Shown one piece after another: positions 60,102 to 64,000 of a stretch of 64,000 nt of DNA (its first letter is position 1; each line of letters starts with the position of its first letter). Source of the DNA: JAAUTT01 sp963846585 (GTDB lineage Bacteria; Bacteroidota; Bacteroidia; Bacteroidales; JAAUTT01); assembly GCA_963846585.1 (NCBI GenBank), contig CAWJWO010000001.1, forward strand, positions 248,001 through 312,000, in the 5' to 3' direction. The position numbers and the translations under genes are program-made. Under the pieces are notes generated by a model. That model ran no database searches, was not told the DNA's origin, and saw only the letters and a list, made by a program, of their open reading frames with translations.

Positions 60102-61331
60102 TCACCATCTCACCCCCATAACCATCATGTCATCAAGCTGTTCATAACCCTCAATCCATTCTTTCATTGCTTTCTTTATTATATCATATTGCTGTTTCAT
60201 TGATGAAAGTGATGAAGCACCGGAGATCAAATCCCTAAATTGATTATACCTGAACTTTTTTCCCTGAACACCACCAAACTGGTCAGCATATCCATCAGTA
60301 AATAAATAAATGATATCACCTTTTGAGATTGGGAATTCGTTCCTGCTAAAAGACATGTCATCATCAAAATAAAAACCTATAGGCATTCTGTCTCCCTTTA
60401 TAATTTCGAGGGGACTACCGGCTCGTACCAAATAAAGCGGATTATTGGCCCCCGAAAACTCAAGCAAATTATTAGGCCCGTCAAAAATACACACTGCTAT
60501 GTCCATTCCATTTGATGCCTCTCCAATTTTACCTTTTTGATTTAAAAGTTTAATAACCCGCTTTCTTAATTCGTTCAATATTTTATAGGAATAAATATCC
60601 TCGCTGTTTCTTACAATTTCATTTAGAAAAGCCGTTCCGGCCATTGTCATTAATGCTCCTGACATTCCATGCCCCGTACAATCTCCAACTGCCACTATTA
60701 TTTTTTCATCCTTGCGGGCAACCCAGAAAAAATCTCCGCTAACAATATTCTTAGGCTGATCATATACGAAAAATCCGTTAAACAATTCACTTAACGTCTC
60801 ATCTGAAGGAAGAATAGCTTTTTGTATAAACCTGGCATATTGTAAATCATCCATCAGCTCCTTTTTCTGATTAAAAATAATATCACGCTGATTTATTGCT
60901 TCCTGCCTTTGTAATTTGAGAATTTCGTTTTGCCTTTTGTTTTCTTTGCCCTTTTCAGCTAATGTCAGGTTAAGATGAACTCTGGTTAATAATTCATATT
61001 CAACAAACGGTTTTAGGATAAAATCGACTGCGCCTGCAGAAAATGCCTCCAGAAACATTTTGGTGGAAGAAATAGCTATTATAGGGATGTGTTTAATCTG
61101 ATTATTGCTTTTAATTTTCTTTATGGCTTCTATTCCGTCCATCTCTGCAATTGAAAGGTCAATTAGTATAAGATCAGGCCTTTCCACAAATGTCATTGAA
61201 CAGGCTTCGCGTCCGCTGTTGGCTAAAAATACCTGGTAACTATTATCCAAACTCTCTGTGAGAATATGTTTAACAGAATTTCTTATTGATAAGGAATTGT
61301 CAGCTACCAAAATTTTATAGATATTGTTCAT
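60102..61331 (-). CDS. Response regulator fused to SpoIIE/PP2C phosphatase (RsbU-like)
   Basis: 409 residues. Receiver domain (about 1-125) with phospho-acceptor Asp in DLILIDLSIAEMDG, Ser/Thr at IIAISSTKMF and Lys in FILKPF. A coiled-coil linker (about 130-170) follows, then a PP2C domain with VSGDFFWVARKD, VAVGDCTGHGMSGALMTMAG, NGMDIAVCIFD and GDIIYLFTDGYADQFGG. Phosphorylation of the receiver probably controls the phosphatase. It forms a second phosphatase input beside the TPR-type enzyme, so the SiaC-like protein (or another target) may receive two signals. No histidine kinase is adjacent. Confidence 0.92.
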   Translation of the reverse strand: MNNIYKILVADNSLSIRNSVKHILTESLDNSYQVFLANSGREACSMTFVERPDLILIDLSIAEMDGIEAIKKIKSNNQIKHIPIIAISSTKMFLEAFSAGAVDFILKPFVEYELLTRVHLNLTLAEKGKENKRQNEILKLQRQEAINQRDIIFNQKKELMDDLQYARFIQKAILPSDETLSELFNGFFVYDQPKNIVSGDFFWVARKDEKIIVAVGDCTGHGMSGALMTMAGTAFLNEIVRNSEDIYSYKILNELRKRVIKLLNQKGKIGEASNGMDIAVCIFDGPNNLLEFSGANNPLYLVRAGSPLEIIKGDRMPIGFYFDDDMSFSRNEFPISKGDIIYLFTDGYADQFGGVQGKKFRYNQFRDLISGASSLSSMKQQYDIIKKAMKEWIEGYEQLDDMMVMGVRW

Positions 61332-61342
61332 ATGTCAAAATA

Positions 61343-63079
61343 CTATCTGATTGAAAATTCTATTATTTTCTCTGACTTGTTGCCAAGCTTATCAATTGCT
61401 TTAGCTTTTATGATATTTATTTTGCCGGGAATAAATCCGTTTATATCTTTCACATAAGATTGAACCGGATTATTGTTTAATTGATAGGACAATTCCTGAT
61501 ATCCTGATCTATCATCGGTTGCTGACAAGAAAATAACCAAAGTATTGGGGTATTCATTAATCTTTTTGCCTTCAATTAACAATGTGCCAACCGGAGGTGA
61601 ACTAAAACGCTCATATATTACAGGGCCGGTAGTATCTACAACAACATCAAATACCTGCCGCGTCATATTTTCCAAATGATCGTATCCATACATTGAAATA
61701 TGATGAACTCCTTCATTACTCAGGATAAATGGTACACTGTATACCTTCAGGTCACTGCTGTCTGTTTGATATTCTATTCGGTCAACTCCTGATTCTGTGT
61801 CCTTTGCATCAAGCAATATCCTGGTTTTATTATTTATAAATATAGTATCACGGTTAGTAAAAACAGGACCGCTAAACGAATGCCCAACCCATGGACCACT
61901 TAAATCAATATATGAAATACTGTTTTTCCGTGAATTTGAATAATCATTCTGGCTTTTATTGCCAACATTGTCAACAGCATAACTATTAACTATCAATGCT
62001 CCTTTATAACCAGATAATAAAATAGGTTTTTCATATTTTAGGTATGGGGCATTATTAATAGAATAAAAAATTTCTTTTACTCCGGCTTTATTGTCAAAGG
62101 ATGTAATCTTAAGCATTGATGTTCCTGCCGAAAACTCTTTCCCATTGGCTATAAATGTTTTACCTATAACCTCCTCTATCACCTGAGGTGGCGTTTTATC
62201 AACATAAAAATCAAAGGTTTTAACACTTTCAATATTGTTGACTTTATCTGTTGAATAGTAATAAAGTTTATGCTCACCTTCTTTAATGGCCGCAGTTTTT
62301 ATTATTCCCTTGTACAATTTGTAAATGGTATCATCGATGCTGACAAAAATATTTTTTACACCGGAAAAATTATCTGTAGCAGTAATACTTAACTGAGTAT
62401 TTCCGGAAAGGATATATTCATATTTTTCACCAATTATTTCTAATTTACTAACAGGGGGAGTTTTGTCCACTATAAATTTTATCTCTTTTAATTTTTCGAC
62501 GTTTCCGGTGTTATCAACACTAAAATATTTAATAATATATTTCTTTTCCTTATCAAGCAACAATACATTTTTCCAAGGCCTGAAATCTGAACTGTCAAGC
62601 GAATAATATGTTTTATCAACTCCTGATAAGACATCAACTGACTCAAAACTAACATCTATAGAACCAGGTATATAATGTATTCCATTGTTAAAAAATTCAT
62701 AACTTTTGTTATACCTTATTTTGGTTTTTGGTGGCTCCCCATCAACATAAAAATGAAATTGTATATATTTTTTTGGAAGAACTACCTTTTTTGTAAATGT
62801 ATCAACTGCGTAGGGCGTCCAAATAAGATTTCTTCCTTCTGTATCAAAATACATAGGATGAGTATTCTGAGGTGATGTATTGCTTTTTAAACGGACACTC
62901 CTGGCATTGCTATCAGGAGATGTTGATATAAAAAAATAAGCAGGATTTGATTTGCTAATGTAAATTTTATGGTCAGGTGAAATATAAATCTTTTTCTCAC
63001 AGACAGGTAGTTCCTGAGCCAATATTCTAATATTATATGTATTATAACATATAATTATAAATAATACAGGATATTTCAT
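61343..63079 (-). CDS. Exported Ig-like / OmpL47-type repeat protein
   Basis: 578 residues from ATG 63079 (an in-frame TTG at 63121 would add 14 residues before the signal peptide and is less likely). Signal peptide MKYPVLFIIICYNTYNIRIL then AQELP. Five or so repeats of about 85-95 residues follow, each with a strand ending DKTPP or similar and a core such as VDVLSGVDKTYYSLDSSDFR, ATDNFSGVKNIFVSIDDTIY, or SATDDRSGYQELSYQLNNNP, the pattern of OmpL47/Ig-like domains. There is no membrane anchor or T9SS sorting domain. It sits 11 bp upstream of the receiver-phosphatase gene in the same direction and is probably in its operon, perhaps as an extracytoplasmic sensing or adhesion component; that is inference. 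Confidence 0.8.
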   Translation of the reverse strand: MKYPVLFIIICYNTYNIRILAQELPVCEKKIYISPDHKIYISKSNPAYFFISTSPDSNARSVRLKSNTSPQNTHPMYFDTEGRNLIWTPYAVDTFTKKVVLPKKYIQFHFYVDGEPPKTKIRYNKSYEFFNNGIHYIPGSIDVSFESVDVLSGVDKTYYSLDSSDFRPWKNVLLLDKEKKYIIKYFSVDNTGNVEKLKEIKFIVDKTPPVSKLEIIGEKYEYILSGNTQLSITATDNFSGVKNIFVSIDDTIYKLYKGIIKTAAIKEGEHKLYYYSTDKVNNIESVKTFDFYVDKTPPQVIEEVIGKTFIANGKEFSAGTSMLKITSFDNKAGVKEIFYSINNAPYLKYEKPILLSGYKGALIVNSYAVDNVGNKSQNDYSNSRKNSISYIDLSGPWVGHSFSGPVFTNRDTIFINNKTRILLDAKDTESGVDRIEYQTDSSDLKVYSVPFILSNEGVHHISMYGYDHLENMTRQVFDVVVDTTGPVIYERFSSPPVGTLLIEGKKINEYPNTLVIFLSATDDRSGYQELSYQLNNNPVQSYVKDINGFIPGKINIIKAKAIDKLGNKSEKIIEFSIR

Positions 63080-63153
63080 TTTTGTTACATTATATTCCTT
63101 AATATAAGAATAATTGTTCAACTTTTTTTACTTTTTTTTAAAGATGAATATTA

Positions 63154-64000
63154 TTATACAATAAGTTCCTGAATCCGGTCACACTCAACATCCTGGGAAT
63201 ATTTTTTTATAGCTTCAAGCTTTCCCTTATTAGCCATTATAACTGTACTCTCAAAATTTGTCATTATTTCTGAAACAATTTTGCAGAATTCATCTATATC
63301 CAGCGGAGAATAAAGATGGCCGAATTCCCCATAATTCAATAATTCAGGCGTACCGGCTGAATTTGTCGCAATTATAGGGACTCCGGCAAGCATTGATTCT
63401 ATAGTAACCATACCATAAGTTTCATCTTCAGAGGCAAGGGCAAAAAGATCAATGGCATCATAAAACAAATTTACATCCAAAGTATATCCAAGAATATGAA
63501 TATTATCATAAAGTTTATGAATACTTATGTATTCTTTTATTTCCTCCATATATTGCCTACACTTTGGACTATGAAGAGTAGGTTCACCTACTATGAGCAA
63601 TTCAATGCGCGGATAATTTTTAATTAATTTGTGAATTGCCCGAATTAAAAATAACTGGCCTTTTTTAGGATCTATCCTGCCAATATTTCCAACAATAAAT
63701 GACGACTTGTTTAAACCAAATTTATCCCTTGCTTCTGATTTGGTATATTTGCTTGAAATAAATTTTTGAATATCAGTACCTAATGGAACCACTTTAACTT
63801 TGTCAGGATTAAACCTTGTTAATCTTTCAATTTCTTTCTTAAGTAATTCCAACGGCGTTAACCAATAGTTTATTGCTGAGAATCTTAAAGTATGAAGTAT
63901 ATCTTTTTTTGAAATACCTATTTGCATATGTTGTTGGTATATAACATTTATCCTTTTCCTATTAAACAATTTTACAAAAAAGACAAAATCCAAATCCCTG
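63154..64000 (-). CDS. GT4-family glycosyltransferase (N-terminus beyond window edge)
   Basis: Open to the right edge; the frame continues upstream past 63993 (a TTG that would be internal) with RDLDFVFFVKL. The visible 282 residues hold the C-terminal Rossmann half of a GT-B glycosyltransferase: VGNIGRIDPKKGQLFLIRAI, IELLIVGEPTLHS, NIHILGYTLDVNLFYDAIDL, ASEDETYGMVTIESMLAGVP and PIIATNSAGTPELLNYGEFG. The E-x7-E motif appears as EDETYGMVTIE. It transfers a sugar from a nucleotide donor to a glycan or lipid; specificity is unknown. It is upstream of the Ig-repeat gene by 75 bp. Confidence 0.88.
   Translation of the reverse strand, partial: RDLDFVFFVKLFNRKRINVIYQQHMQIGISKKDILHTLRFSAINYWLTPLELLKKEIERLTRFNPDKVKVVPLGTDIQKFISSKYTKSEARDKFGLNKSSFIVGNIGRIDPKKGQLFLIRAIHKLIKNYPRIELLIVGEPTLHSPKCRQYMEEIKEYISIHKLYDNIHILGYTLDVNLFYDAIDLFALASEDETYGMVTIESMLAGVPIIATNSAGTPELLNYGEFGHLYSPLDIDEFCKIVSEIMTNFESTVIMANKGKLEAIKKYSQDVECDRIQELIV

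Overview
The window comes from a low-GC Bacteroidota chromosome, most likely an environmental, largely anaerobic member of the Bacteroidia. The evidence is as follows. Two proteins (1849-3753, 55669-57147) carry type IX secretion C-terminal sorting domains. Four tandem proteins resemble PorE. There is an exbB-exbD-exbD-tonB operon of the Bacteroidota type. Several conserved Bacteroidota genes appear in characteristic arrangements (DUF3822-rsmD, HsdR_N-like gene divergent from holA, fused E1 alpha/beta dehydrogenase). Promoters resemble TTTG-N19/21-TAnnTTTG, and Shine-Dalgarno sites are hardly visible. Anaerobic or redox metabolism shows in hydF and hydE (assembly of the [FeFe]-hydrogenase H-cluster), an aspartase, and a five-gene heterodisulfide-reductase-like cluster. 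An exported superoxide dismutase suggests some oxygen exposure.

Layout. 1-9.6 kb: secreted proteins, tRNA-Asp with a good promoter, rsmD/DUF3822, a RecD-like helicase, a LysM-containing secreted protein, a nitroreductase and SOD. 9.8-19 kb: a glycosyltransferase fused to a membrane plus Rossmann module, then four tandem TPR/PD40 proteins, two with OmpA domains. 19-25.6 kb: housekeeping genes (GNAT, HsdR_N-like, holA, rhomboid, gmhB-like, yqgE, amino-acid permease). 25.8-37 kb: fused E1 dehydrogenase, a PgpH-type c-di-AMP phosphodiesterase and the TonB energising operon, preceded by a PstS-like lipoprotein and a TPR protein. 37-44.5 kb: aspartase, PPK2, an MBL hydrolase, hydF-hydE and an HI0933-type flavoprotein. 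44.7-50.1 kb: the Hdr-like cluster on the minus strand. 50.4-53.8 kb: a response regulator followed by a DUF5916 outer-membrane gene broken by two homopolymer frameshifts. 53.8-57.1 kb: a WlbB/WlbC-like sugar pair and a T9SS propeller protein. 57.2-64 kb: a SiaA/B/C-like partner-switching module with two PP2C phosphatases, an Ig-repeat protein and a truncated GT4 gene.

The most unusual feature is the intergenic DNA. Most gaps over about 100 bp hold short tandem arrays drawn from a limited vocabulary, usually of 7-nt units (AGCACTA, CTTACGA, CTGTAAC, TTTTATC, CAGTTAT, GGTTCTT and others), with some 8, 9 and 10-nt units. The same words recur in many gaps, often as inverted pairs around a gap, and they run up to or into start and stop codons. 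Three families of longer palindromic dispersed elements are also present (23.7/44.6 kb; 25.7/38.6 kb; 7.0/50.25 kb). No insertion sequence, CRISPR array, rRNA or phage region was seen. All identifications were made by reading the sequence and translations; no database search was run.
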